The notes: generated by a model from the sequence alone, not told the origin. 64,000 nucleotides of DNA from Arcicella lustrica (GCF_034930985.1 NZ_JAYGIM010000006.1:1-64000); one strand, 5' to 3'. Shown: positions 25,545-33,400, counted from the first letter of the stretch. Program-made: numbers and translations.

Positions 25545-25609
25545 ATTGATTTTGAATGTGATTAGCCTGTTTTTGATTCATAAATGTAAGCTATCATTAA
25601 GTAATTTTA
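25545..25609 (+). promoter_or_regulatory. AraC-type operator and promoter, copy 4 (extradiol dioxygenase)
   Basis: Half-site 1 is ATTGATTTTGAAT at 25545-25557 (TGAAT at 25553). Half-site 2, TTTTTGATTCA, has TGATT at 25574, 21 bp later, and the centre is ATTAGC. The -7-like box TAATTTTA is at 25602-25609, 26 bases after the second TTTG. The next ATG is at 25642. Half-site 1 is identical to copy 1 over 13 bases. Confidence 0.72.
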
Positions 25610-25641
25610 ACAAATAATATTAAAATAATACAAATATTAGA

Positions 25642-26622
25642 ATGGCAAAGAATCCGCATTATTTATCGCAATTGGCTTATGTTGAATTGCTCAGTACAAA
25701 CTTGGAAGAAACTGTTCGATTCTACACAGATATTGTCGGGATGGACAAAACTGGCGAGGATGAAAACTCTGTTTATTTAAGAGCTTGGGGAGATTATTTC
25801 TTCCATACGCTCAAAATTACTCGTTCGGATGTAAAAGGTTTGGGTGGTATCGGTTGGAGAGCAGACAGTGCAGAAGCATTTGACGATTGTGTTGCTTACT
25901 TAGAAAGTATCGGTTCAGGGAGAGGTTGGTTGGAAGCTGATTTAGGAAGAGGAAAAGCTTTTAAATTCCAGTCGCCCGACGGACATAAACACGAGGTTTT
26001 TTGGGATGTAACATGGTTGAGAGAAAAGGGCGAAAAAGGTAGTATTTACGCTGATAGATATGCAAGTAATCGTAGAAAAGGGGCGAATCCACGTAGAATT
26101 GACCACTTTACTTACTTGGTTGCTAAATTCCAGTATGCCAAAGAGAAGGCTTTCTGGCAAGCAATGGGCTTTAAAAACCCTGACGAAATTCGTTTAGATG
26201 ATAATATTCCTCCAATCGGTGGCTTGTGGACTTTGGGGAATCTTTCGCATGATATTGCGATTTTCTCTGACCCGAATTTAGAACCTGGTCAAGGCGTTGT
26301 AAACCATCTTTGTTATAATCTTGACAGTCGTGAAGAAGTATTATTGGCTTTAGATTGGTTCACGGAAAAAGGATATAAAAGTGTTTGGGGAGCGCCTACC
26401 CGTCACAAAGCAGATGAAGGGTTTTTCTTCTATATCATGGAGCCTCACACAGGCGTATTGTTAGAAATTTATGCTTGTGCAAGATTAGTTTTCGCACCAG
26501 ACCACGGGCCAGATGTACATTACTTAAAAGACAATCCAAACGACGCTTGGGGCTTAACTAACCCATTTGCTGAAATGGCAAAAGGTAAAGTTGGTGGGTT
26601 GGATAAACCGGTGGATATTTAG
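25642..26622 (+). CDS. Type I extradiol (catechol 2,3-dioxygenase-like) dioxygenase
   Basis: A 326-residue two-module VOC-fold protein. The iron ligands of the second module are visible as H155 (RRIDHFTYLV), H222 (VVNHLCYNL) and E275 (GVLLEIYA), at positions close to XylE H153, H214 and E265. H203 (LSHDIAIF) and Y264 (FFFYIMEP) match the second-shell catalytic residues. The first module lacks a metal set, as usual. Such enzymes open catecholic rings next to the diol using oxygen. This is the strongest evidence that the region degrades an aromatic compound. It has its own AraC-type promoter and heads the ring-cleavage group. Length is slightly above XylE because of an extra C-terminal tail. 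Confidence 0.92.
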   Translation: MAKNPHYLSQLAYVELLSTNLEETVRFYTDIVGMDKTGEDENSVYLRAWGDYFFHTLKITRSDVKGLGGIGWRADSAEAFDDCVAYLESIGSGRGWLEADLGRGKAFKFQSPDGHKHEVFWDVTWLREKGEKGSIYADRYASNRRKGANPRRIDHFTYLVAKFQYAKEKAFWQAMGFKNPDEIRLDDNIPPIGGLWTLGNLSHDIAIFSDPNLEPGQGVVNHLCYNLDSREEVLLALDWFTEKGYKSVWGAPTRHKADEGFFFYIMEPHTGVLLEIYACARLVFAPDHGPDVHYLKDNPNDAWGLTNPFAEMAKGKVGGLDKPVDI

Positions 26623-26732
26623 GTAGATATGAATTATGAGTTATGAATTTTAAAATAGAGTCTTGTTTTGCTCAAACTTAATAAGATTTTATCTTTAATA
26701 TAAATGGCTCATAATCTATCAATTTGAATATC

Positions 26733-27101
26733 ATGGAACTAAAGAAAGAAAGTGTAATCAAAGTAAAGTCTTTTCAGTTTGCTGTTAGGTCTGTCAAAGT
26801 TTATAAATATTTAACAGATACTCATAAGGAATTTGTCATTTCAAAGCAGTTTCTAAAAGCAAGTACTTCGATAGGAGCAAATGTGAGAGAAGCTCATAAT
26901 GCTGAATGAGAAGCAGACTTTATTCATAAATTAAGTATTGCACAAAAAGAATGTGACGAAACACTTTACTGGTTGGAATTACTAAAGGAAAGTGAATACT
27001 TGAGTGAGAGTGCTTTTCAATCAATTTATTCAGAAGCTTTAGAAATCCTAAAAATCTTAAAAAGTATTGTCATTACCATGAAGAAAAAGAAAGAAAAATA
27101 A
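26733..27101 (+). pseudogene. Four-helix-bundle (23S rRNA IVS-type) protein gene broken by an in-frame TGA
   Basis: From the ATG at 26733 the frame reads VKSFQFAVRSVKVYKYL...ASTSIGANVREAHNAE, hits TGA at 26907-26909, and continues in the same frame with EADFIHKLSIAQKECDETLYWLELLKES to a TAA at 27099-27101. Both parts together make a normal ~122-residue member of the four-helix-bundle family (Pfam 05635). Intact relatives usually have a small polar residue, often Ser, at the stop position, so a single base change (for example TCA to TGA) would explain it. No frameshift is present, so the mutation looks recent. Function of the family is unclear. The gene lies inside the ring-cleavage group and is flanked by inverted repeat words. 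Confidence 0.82.
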
Positions 27102-27310
27102 CTCAAATGAATGAATAATTCGTTTACAAATCTTTCAAAACAATTCATAATTACAACTTACAACTGTACGAATGATTGAAAAACATTGGGTAGAATTCAA
27201 TTTATAGGTATAAAATTTGGCTGATTCTTCGAATCACTCTTTAGGGAATCTACGAAAGAATAACCTTATAAAAATTGAAACCCAAAGATTATTTGGTATT
27301 CGTACTCATT

Positions 27311-27342
27311 TAATTCATAATTATTAATTTATAACTCATAAT
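27311..27342. repeat. AATTCATAA-type inverted repeat flanking the broken gene
   Basis: Words AATTCATAATT and TATAACTCATAATT lie just before the alpha/beta hydrolase start. Their reverse complement (AATTATGAGTTATGAATT) lies at about 26632-26649, just after the dioxygenase stop, and a partial copy is near 27142-27156. The two outer copies bracket the four-helix-bundle pseudogene. A related copy is at about 21585-21610. The rest of 27102-27310 shows no gene. Confidence 0.6.
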
Positions 27343-27346
27343 TAAA

Positions 27347-28459
27347 ATGTGGCATTACTTCCCTAATCAATATATGCCTTCTTACCAAGTGAACCGTGCG
27401 TTAACGCAGGCTCATTATGGGGGAGGAGAATTTGCAGAAATATTACAAGTAGCAAGTGAAATTGACCCTGCTAACCGTGAAAGTTTCAATAAAGCTTGGG
27501 TTAAAATGGGTGATAAAGTCTATGAATTAGCCGAAAATTATGCAAAAGAAGGGCATAGTGTCTCTGCTCGTAGAACTTATTTGAGGGCTTTCAATTATTT
27601 ACGTACAAGTGAGTTTTTTATGACTTTACATGATGAACGTAAAATTCCTTATTACTTAAAATGCCGTGATGCTTTCATTAAAGCGATTCATTTGTTTGAT
27701 GAGAAACCATTGCAATTAGAAATCCCTTTTGAAGGTTCTTTCTTACCTGCTTATTTATTTAAACCAAGTGGTGTTGTAAATCCTCCAGTGATGGTGATGT
27801 TTGGCGGGCTGGATAGTTTGGCAGAAGAGTTATATTTTGGTATTGCACAACACCTCAACGAACGTGGTATTGCTATGTTGGCGGTGGATGGCCCTGGACA
27901 AGGAGCTGCACTTAGATTGAACCATTTGCATACTCGTTATGACTACAATGTCCCCGGAACAGCTGTTTTAGATTATATCATAGAAAATCTTGGTGAACAC
28001 GTTGATACTTCTCGTGTAGGTATTGGAGCAGTTTCAATGGGTGGATATATGGCTGCTCGTTGTGCAGCATTTGAGCCACGTTTTAAGGTCTGTATGATTT
28101 TTGGGGCGGTTTGGTCGTATTATGATATTTGGAAAAATCGTCCTGACAACCACCCTTTAGCTGAAATTGTACAGCACATTGTGGGTGCAGATAATATGAC
28201 AGAGGCTCGTGAAAAATTGAAAAACTTTACATTGGAGGGCGTTGCTGAGAAAATTCAATGTCCTACCTATATTTTGCATGGAGAGGACGACCGTCAGAAT
28301 TTCGTAGAAAATGCTTACAAAGTAAATGAGGCACTTACTTGCGAACACGTCTTGGAAATTGTGCCAAAAGATGAAAGTGGTTCGGCTCACTGCTCTGTAG
28401 ATGATTTTACAAAATCATTTAATATGTACGACTGGATAGCTAAGAAAATTAAGGCTTAA
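27347..28459 (+). CDS. Alpha/beta hydrolase of the 2,6-dihydroxypseudooxynicotine hydrolase type (DUF1100)
   Basis: A 370-residue protein with an N-terminal helical cap (about 1-120) before the alpha/beta core, as in the carbon-carbon hydrolase DHPONH (about 367 residues). The triad is visible as S230 (GAVSMGGY, with Ala in the first Gly position of GxSxG), an Asp in HGEDDR (314 or 315) and H348 (GSAHCS). An oxyanion segment FGGLDS lies at 152-157. DHPONH cleaves an aryl-ketone side chain. The gene stands between an extradiol dioxygenase and a flavin monooxygenase, so it may cleave either a ring-fission product or an aryl ketone; which one is open. Confidence 0.88.
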   Translation: MWHYFPNQYMPSYQVNRALTQAHYGGGEFAEILQVASEIDPANRESFNKAWVKMGDKVYELAENYAKEGHSVSARRTYLRAFNYLRTSEFFMTLHDERKIPYYLKCRDAFIKAIHLFDEKPLQLEIPFEGSFLPAYLFKPSGVVNPPVMVMFGGLDSLAEELYFGIAQHLNERGIAMLAVDGPGQGAALRLNHLHTRYDYNVPGTAVLDYIIENLGEHVDTSRVGIGAVSMGGYMAARCAAFEPRFKVCMIFGAVWSYYDIWKNRPDNHPLAEIVQHIVGADNMTEAREKLKNFTLEGVAEKIQCPTYILHGEDDRQNFVENAYKVNEALTCEHVLEIVPKDESGSAHCSVDDFTKSFNMYDWIAKKIKA

Positions 28460-28640
28460 GTATTAAGTAACCCAGCTGACTTAGTTTTCGGGCATCAGCT
28501 TTCAGATAAAATAAAGGTATTTAAGGCGTTTTAGTCATCTTAATCAGATTACTGAAGCTATTCTTGTAAAATCTGATTGCTAAGCGTTTTAAAATTAAAC
28601 TGCCCACTTAATGCTTGCTGTACGGTTTCATACCTGATAC

Positions 28641-29804
28641 ATGTCCAAAAACAATCTTATAAATATCAAAAAGATGGTAAAGAAAATTTTAGTAGTAGGG
28701 GCTGGCATTGGTGGGCAGTCTGTTGCTATAGGTTTAAAAAAAGCTGGTTTTGAGGTAGATTTAATAGAGCTACATAAAGAATTTAATGTTTATGGAGTAG
28801 GTATCATACAACAAGCCAATGCTTTAAGAGCTTTAGATTCCATCGGTGTGGCGGATGAAGCAATGCGAAGGGGTTCTCCTTATGGAAAAGTAAAATTGTG
28901 CTTGCCGCATGGGATTCAAATCGGTGAAGCTGGTACTCCACCAATCGGTAAATTTCCGAGCCATAATGGAATATCTCGTAAAATTTTACACGATGTATTA
29001 TTTGAAGAAGCTCAGAAAGTTGGTTTAAAATACCGCATGGGAGTAACGGTAGAATCCATTGATAACCAGCCAAATGCTGCTCATGTTACGTTCACCGATG
29101 GTACAAAGGATAGCTATGATGTTGTGATTGCGGCTGATGGGGTAAACTCAAAAGTACGTAAGCTTATTTTTGGTGACTTTAAATTGAGCTATGTTGGCTT
29201 GTCTGTGTGGCGATATGCCTTTAAGCGTCCTGCTAATTTAGATACGGGTTATATCTTCTTTAATAAAAAACATAAAATGGGTGTCATTCCTATGACAGCC
29301 GATACTTGTTACATATTCTTAAATTCTGCTGAGGGGGATAATCCGTTGATTCCTGAAAATCAATTGGTTGAAAAGCTAAAAACGTATATGTCGGCTTATC
29401 CTGTTCCACTTGTTCAGGAATTAATACCACAAGTTACCGACGCTAAATTGGTTAATTATCGAGTATTAGAAACACTCAAAATGCCAGCACCTTGGTATAA
29501 AAACAGCGTGGTTGTCTTGGGAGATGCAGCTCATACAACTATTCCTCAGTTGGGTTCAGGGGCAGCGTTGGCGATTGAAGATGCCGTTGTATTAGTTGAG
29601 GAATTACAAAAAGAGGGAGAGCTTACTGATGTCTTTGAACGCTACATGAAACGTCGTTATGAACGTTGCAAAATGGTAGTTGATGTATCTGAAACATTAG
29701 GTGCTTGGGAATTACTTGAATACAACGACCAAGCTCTTCCTGAGGGAGCAAATATGGGAATGTTGATGGGTAAAACAGGAATGGCATTAACAGAGCCGAT
29801 TTAG
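28641..29804 (+). CDS. FAD-dependent aromatic monooxygenase (group A flavoprotein hydroxylase)
   Basis: A 387-residue protein (ATG at 28641; an internal ATG at 28674 directly before VKKILVVGAGIGG is an equally good start). The FAD dinucleotide motif is VVGAGIGGQSVAIGLKKAGFEVDLIE, the DG motif is VVIAADGVNSKVR, and the GD motif is VVVLGDAAHTTIPQLGSGAALAIEDA. These define single-component hydroxylases such as salicylate, 2,6-dihydroxypyridine and 6-hydroxynicotinate hydroxylases. It probably adds a hydroxyl to a phenolic ring using NAD(P)H and oxygen. It follows the alpha/beta hydrolase, an order also known for the DHPON hydrolase and dihydroxypyridine hydroxylase pair of nicotine degradation. 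Confidence 0.9.
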   Translation: MSKNNLINIKKMVKKILVVGAGIGGQSVAIGLKKAGFEVDLIELHKEFNVYGVGIIQQANALRALDSIGVADEAMRRGSPYGKVKLCLPHGIQIGEAGTPPIGKFPSHNGISRKILHDVLFEEAQKVGLKYRMGVTVESIDNQPNAAHVTFTDGTKDSYDVVIAADGVNSKVRKLIFGDFKLSYVGLSVWRYAFKRPANLDTGYIFFNKKHKMGVIPMTADTCYIFLNSAEGDNPLIPENQLVEKLKTYMSAYPVPLVQELIPQVTDAKLVNYRVLETLKMPAPWYKNSVVVLGDAAHTTIPQLGSGAALAIEDAVVLVEELQKEGELTDVFERYMKRRYERCKMVVDVSETLGAWELLEYNDQALPEGANMGMLMGKTGMALTEPI

Positions 29805-29809
29805 GATTT

Positions 29810-29927
29810 AGCTGAAAGCTATCAGCTTTGAGCCTTGAGCTTTTTTAATAATTTGAAATAGTAGAGATAGAACATCATTCATAGATTCATTTAAAAGCTG
29901 TTAGCTCATGGCTGACAGCTGACAGCT
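29810..29927. repeat. AGCT/TGAGC-type intergenic inverted repeat
   Basis: The left arm carries AGCTGAAAGCTATCAGC and TTTGAGCCTTGAGCT (29810-29841); the right arm carries AGCTGTTAGCTCATGGC and TGACAGCTGACAGCT (29896-29927). The arms are imperfect complements around an AT-rich loop. It occupies the gap between the monooxygenase and the FAH-family gene and ends six bases before the latter's start. Confidence 0.7.
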
Positions 29928-29932
29928 AAAAC

Positions 29933-30838
29933 ATGAAATTAGTAACTTTCAAAAATACAAATAGCGAAAGCCGTACAGGTTGGCTTCAAGGCGATGGTGT
30001 GGTGGATATGAATTTGGCAAGTATAAAATTGCCAACAGATATGCTTACGTTTATCGATCATCACGAAGAATACTTCGAGGTAATTAAGTCTTTGGGCGAA
30101 GTACTGCCACATTATCCATTATCAGAAGTACAGCTTTTAGCTCCACTTCCTAATCCGAGAAGTTTTAGAGATTATATCGGTTTTGAAATGCACATGTTGA
30201 ATGCTTCAAAATCATTCGGACATACTATCGGACAAGAATGGTACGAAATGCCGATTTTTTATTTTACCAATCATCATGGCATTTATGGTCCAGATGATGA
30301 AATCAAGCGTCCAGAAGGAGAAACCAAAATGGACATTGAATTAGAAATCGCTTGTATTATCGGTAAAAAAGGCAAGGACATCAAAGCAGAAGAAGCTCAA
30401 GACTATATTTTTGGTTATACTGTTTTCAACGACTGGACGGCAAGAGCTATTCAGCGTCGTGAAATGATGATTCCACTTGGGCCACACAAAGGCAAAGATT
30501 TCGCCAATGCTATTGGGCCATGTATCGTAACCAAAGACGAAATGGAGCAGTATATGGGTGAAAATGGTCGTTTCAATTTACGAATGACATCCAAAATCAA
30601 TGGTGTTCAAGTATGCGATGGTAATTATAATACTGTTTATTATACTTTCGGACAAATGATTGAACGTGCTTCTGAAAATAATGTAACCATGATGCCGGGT
30701 GATATTTTAGGCTCGGGAACAGTAGGCTGGGGTAGTTTGATTGAAAATAATTTTACCGTTCATCGTCCGCTTGAGCCGGGTGATATAGTGGAGTTAGAAA
30801 TAGAAGGAATTGGCGTTTTAAGAAATAAAGTGATTTAG
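29933..30838 (+). CDS. Fumarylacetoacetate hydrolase (FAH)-family protein
   Basis: A 301-residue protein. The FAH core shows ELEIACIIGKKGKDIKAEEAQDYIFGYTVFNDWTAR, in which an E-x-E pair and the Asp of FNDW are the usual metal ligands, and MMPGDILGSGTVGWGS near the C-terminus. Family members include 2-keto-4-pentenoate hydratases, oxaloacetate tautomerases/decarboxylases and acylpyruvate hydrolases, which act late in meta-cleavage and gentisate-type pathways. In this place it most likely hydrates or hydrolyses the ring-fission product. The precise reaction cannot be assigned from sequence. Confidence 0.9.
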   Translation: MKLVTFKNTNSESRTGWLQGDGVVDMNLASIKLPTDMLTFIDHHEEYFEVIKSLGEVLPHYPLSEVQLLAPLPNPRSFRDYIGFEMHMLNASKSFGHTIGQEWYEMPIFYFTNHHGIYGPDDEIKRPEGETKMDIELEIACIIGKKGKDIKAEEAQDYIFGYTVFNDWTARAIQRREMMIPLGPHKGKDFANAIGPCIVTKDEMEQYMGENGRFNLRMTSKINGVQVCDGNYNTVYYTFGQMIERASENNVTMMPGDILGSGTVGWGSLIENNFTVHRPLEPGDIVELEIEGIGVLRNKVI

Positions 30839-30871
30839 TATTCAAAATACACAATGATTTAATAGTACTTA

Positions 30872-30900
30872 GACACAGATTTTAAAAATCTGTGTCTTTT
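30872..30900 (+). terminator. Terminator after the FAH-family gene
   Basis: The palindrome GACACAGATTTT at 30872-30883, one base, then its complement to 30896, followed by TTTTATT. It resembles a short perfect member of the CACAG/CTGTG word family. Confidence 0.82.
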
Positions 30901-30968
30901 ATTGGGTTAAATCTTGTCTGTATAATTCATTCATTATTAAGCATAAATGTTTTAAATAGTTTATTCAA

Positions 30969-31727
30969 ATGAAAATAATAGACCTTTCAGTAACCATTTC
31001 TGAAGACATAAAAGAGCCACTTCCTACCAAAATTGTGTATGAAGACCATAAAGAAGGAGCAAAGAAAATGGGTGGAAAACTCTTTGAAGGAATTCAAGGA
31101 GATGTTTTTATCAATGGAAATGGTCCAGCAGGAGAATTTTTAACGGTAACAAGTCACTGCGGAACGCACGTGGATGCTCCCTATCATTATTATCCAACTT
31201 GTGAAGGAAAGCCATCGAGAACTATTGATGAAATGCCTTTAGATTGGTTTTATCGTGATGGCGTAGTGTTAGATTTTACTGATAAACCTGATGGCTATAT
31301 GTTTGAGCCCGAAGATTTGATAGAAAAATTGGCTTCCATTAACTATACTTTAAAACCTTTTGATATTGTCTTGATTCGTTGCGATGCCGATAAGCGTTTG
31401 CATCATCCTGATTTTGTGAAAATCCACGTGGGAGCATCTGCTAAAGCAACACATTGGCTTATCGACCAAGGCATTAAAGTAATGGGAACAGACGGCTGGG
31501 GATGGGATATTCCTTTGCATCTACAAGTAGAGGACTATAAAGCTAATCCAAGAGACGGAGTGATTTGGCAAGCACATTATGTAGGAATTGAAAAAGAATA
31601 TTGTCAGATAGAGAAATTGGCAAACCTTGAACAATTGCCACCTTTCGGTTTCAAAGTGGCTTGTTTTCCTGCTAAAATACAAGCTGCCAGTGCTGGCTGG
31701 ACAAGAGCTGTAGCGATATTTGAATAG
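30969..31727 (+). CDS. Cyclase-family protein (kynurenine formamidase-like metal hydrolase)
   Basis: A 252-residue protein of Pfam 04199. The metal motif HCGTHVDAPYHY is at about residues 57-68, and a later segment HVGASAKATHWLIDQGIKVMGTDGWGWD contributes further conserved residues. Characterised members include kynurenine formamidase and isatin hydrolase, which open amide or lactam bonds, and related lyases in aromatic pathways. It follows the FAH-family gene and closes the ring-cleavage group with a terminator. A role on a cyclic or enol intermediate is plausible; substrate unknown. Confidence 0.88.
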   Translation: MKIIDLSVTISEDIKEPLPTKIVYEDHKEGAKKMGGKLFEGIQGDVFINGNGPAGEFLTVTSHCGTHVDAPYHYYPTCEGKPSRTIDEMPLDWFYRDGVVLDFTDKPDGYMFEPEDLIEKLASINYTLKPFDIVLIRCDADKRLHHPDFVKIHVGASAKATHWLIDQGIKVMGTDGWGWDIPLHLQVEDYKANPRDGVIWQAHYVGIEKEYCQIEKLANLEQLPPFGFKVACFPAKIQAASAGWTRAVAIFE

Positions 31728-31748
31728 AGTTTATGTATAGAATAATAA

Positions 31749-31785
31749 CAGTCGTTTGTATTTTACGAACGACTGTTTGCTTTTT
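31749..31785 (+). terminator. Terminator after the cyclase-family gene
   Basis: The stem CAGTCGTT (31749-31756) and AACGACTG (31768-31775), extended by partial inner pairing, is followed by TTTGCTTTTT. It ends the catabolic region. Confidence 0.8.
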
Positions 31786-31807
31786 GACCGAAATATTAAA
31801 CACAAAA

Positions 31808-31828
31808 CGACAACCGCAAGGATTGTCG
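31808..31828. repeat. Short REP-like palindrome
   Basis: CGACAACC and GGATTGTCG pair with one mismatch around GCAA. A compact stem-loop of this kind between a terminator and a convergent gene resembles REP elements. Only one copy is seen in this window. Confidence 0.45.
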
Positions 31829-31893
31829 CTACATTTATTTTCATTTCCTTTTACTTCATAAAATCAAAGACTTAGCGGTATCAAAGAGGGCGT

Positions 31894-32229
31894 TCATGAA
31901 ACTAAATTCTCTAAACCGAATTCAGCCAATTTATCTACAACAGGTAAAGTTTTCAATCCTAATTCAGTCAGACTATACTCAACTTTTGGTGGAATTTCAG
32001 GATAGACTTTTTTGCTGACTAATTTATTTTCTACAAGCATATTCAGTTCTTGTATCAACATTTTTTCGCTAATGCCTGGAATAGCCCTTTTTAGCTCGCC
32101 ATATCGTATCACATTTTCGTTGATTTGAAACAATATTAACAAAGTCCACTTACCACTTAGCAGAGTTAAAGAGGCTCTCACAGGACATTTTTCATCACAA
32201 GGCGAAATTATTTTAGATTTTTTATTCAT
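31894..32229 (-). CDS. HxlR-family winged-helix regulator
   Basis: A 111-residue protein with the HxlR signature CPVRASLTLLSGKWTLLIL, then RYGELKRAIPGISEKMLIQELNMLVENKLVSKK and VEYSLTELG. Cysteines C11 and C15 before the first helix correspond in place to the redox-sensing cysteine of HypR and QorR-type members that respond to quinones, aldehydes or oxidants. It is divergent from an NmrA-type gene, and the gap between them holds a 13-bp inverted repeat. Regulation of that neighbour and of itself is the simplest reading. Confidence 0.92.
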   Translation of the reverse strand: MNKKSKIISPCDEKCPVRASLTLLSGKWTLLILFQINENVIRYGELKRAIPGISEKMLIQELNMLVENKLVSKKVYPEIPPKVEYSLTELGLKTLPVVDKLAEFGLENLVS

Positions 32230-32259
32230 TGATATTCAACTATTCTAACTTTTTAGTAG

Positions 32260-32318
32260 GTACTTTACTTTAAGGTAAGTACTTGTACAAAAGTAAGTAG
32301 ATAGATACTTTTGTACAA
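32260..32318. promoter_or_regulatory. HxlR-type operator region between divergent genes
   Basis: A perfect inverted repeat, TTGTACAAAAGTA at 32283-32295 and TACTTTTGTACAA at 32306-32318, has a 10-base spacer. Next to it lies an imperfect palindrome, GTACTTTAC at 32260-32268 and GGTAAGTAC at 32274-32282. The GTAC core recurs, so two dimers may bind side by side. Confidence 0.75.
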
Positions 32319-32443
32319 ATAATTTTTGAATTAAATAAGAAATATATCACAACCAGAAAAAAAGGGGAAATAGCTATCAAAGTGTAAATAACAATTCAGT
32401 GTTCTGAAAAATCAATTCAATAACATTTAAAAACGGAATAAAA

Positions 32444-33340
32444 ATGAAAATTTTAGTATTCGGAGCCACAGGTTCACAACAATTCAATGTAATATTAGAA
32501 GGTAAAAAAAAAGGAGCAGAAGTAATTGCTACAACAACTTCTGCAACAAGTTTTGAAAAATTAAAACAAGCAGGGGCAATGCCTATTTTGGCAAATATGA
32601 ATGATGCAAATATAATGCAGGAAATCACCAAAGGTATAGATGCGATAGCTTTTATGGTTCCTGTTTCTTTACCCAATCCTTTTGATGGCTTACAATATGC
32701 CAAAAATGTGATTGATGCAGCTAAGACAAATGGTGTCAAAAAAATCGTATGGAACACAAGTGGCTGGCTAGCACCCCAAAAAATTGGAATACCCGGTGAA
32801 GATGTGAAATTGGACATTAGTGATTATTTAAAAAATAGTGGATTGAATTATGTAATCATCCAACCCACTATTTATATGGAAAATATGCTTGGACCATTTT
32901 GTGCACCTTTTGTGAAAAACGAAAAGAAGTTGGCTTACCCTACTCCAGAAGCAATGCCTATTGGTTGGATAGCTTCCAGAGATGTAAGTGCTTTTGTTGT
33001 TGAAGCAATTTACAATGACAAACTTAAAGCAGATTCTTTCCAGATTAGTGGATTAGAAAACCTAAAAGGAAATGATTTAGCGGAACAGTTTTCTAAAGGT
33101 TTAGGTGAAAAAATAGTGTATTATACACAACCTGCCAAAGAATTTGGCGATATACTTAAACCATTTGTAGGTGAGGCTGGTGCAAAAGGTGTTGCTTCTT
33201 ATTATGAAGGTCTTCAAAACGCAACAGAATTTCCACCAAAATTCAATCCTAATATGAGTGAAGTATTAGAAAAACTTCCTGTTCAAATGACTTCATTAGC
33301 ACAATGGACGAAGAATAATAAGGTATATTTTTTAAACTAA
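32444..33340 (+). CDS. NmrA/HSCARG-like NAD(P)-binding protein
   Basis: A 298-residue protein with the Rossmann motif VFGATGSQQFNVILEGKKKG at the N-terminus and the atypical SDR layout of the NmrA family (SGWLAPQKIG, IIQPTIYMENMLGPF, PIGWIASRDV). It lacks a convincing YxxxK pair. Relatives are either NADP redox sensors or quinone/aldehyde-type reductases such as QorB. Its divergent HxlR neighbour and shared operator suggest induction by electrophiles or oxidants. No link to the aromatic genes is proven, although quinones could arise from them. Confidence 0.88.
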   Translation: MKILVFGATGSQQFNVILEGKKKGAEVIATTTSATSFEKLKQAGAMPILANMNDANIMQEITKGIDAIAFMVPVSLPNPFDGLQYAKNVIDAAKTNGVKKIVWNTSGWLAPQKIGIPGEDVKLDISDYLKNSGLNYVIIQPTIYMENMLGPFCAPFVKNEKKLAYPTPEAMPIGWIASRDVSAFVVEAIYNDKLKADSFQISGLENLKGNDLAEQFSKGLGEKIVYYTQPAKEFGDILKPFVGEAGAKGVASYYEGLQNATEFPPKFNPNMSEVLEKLPVQMTSLAQWTKNNKVYFLN

Positions 33341-33354
33341 TAACTTAAAGTTTG

Positions 33355-33400
33355 TAAAGTCAAAGTTACTTAGGGTTTCAAGCCTTTGGCTTTGACTTTA
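33355..33400. terminator. Bidirectional terminator between convergent genes
   Basis: The stem TAAAGTCAAAG at 33355-33365 pairs with CTTTGACTTTA at 33390-33400. It lies between the NmrA gene and the convergent methyltransferase gene and can serve both strands. Confidence 0.7.

Noticed and set aside
26907..26909. Selenocysteine or programmed read-through at the TGA in the four-helix-bundle gene
   Set aside because: No SECIS-like structure was noticed and the family does not use a special residue there; a nonsense mutation is simpler.
27169..27201. A possible fifth AraC-type site before the alpha/beta hydrolase gene
   Set aside because: TTGAA and a centre CATTGGG align with the other copies, but the first extended half (ATTGnT) and the second TTTTGA half are missing and the -7 box spacing is wrong.
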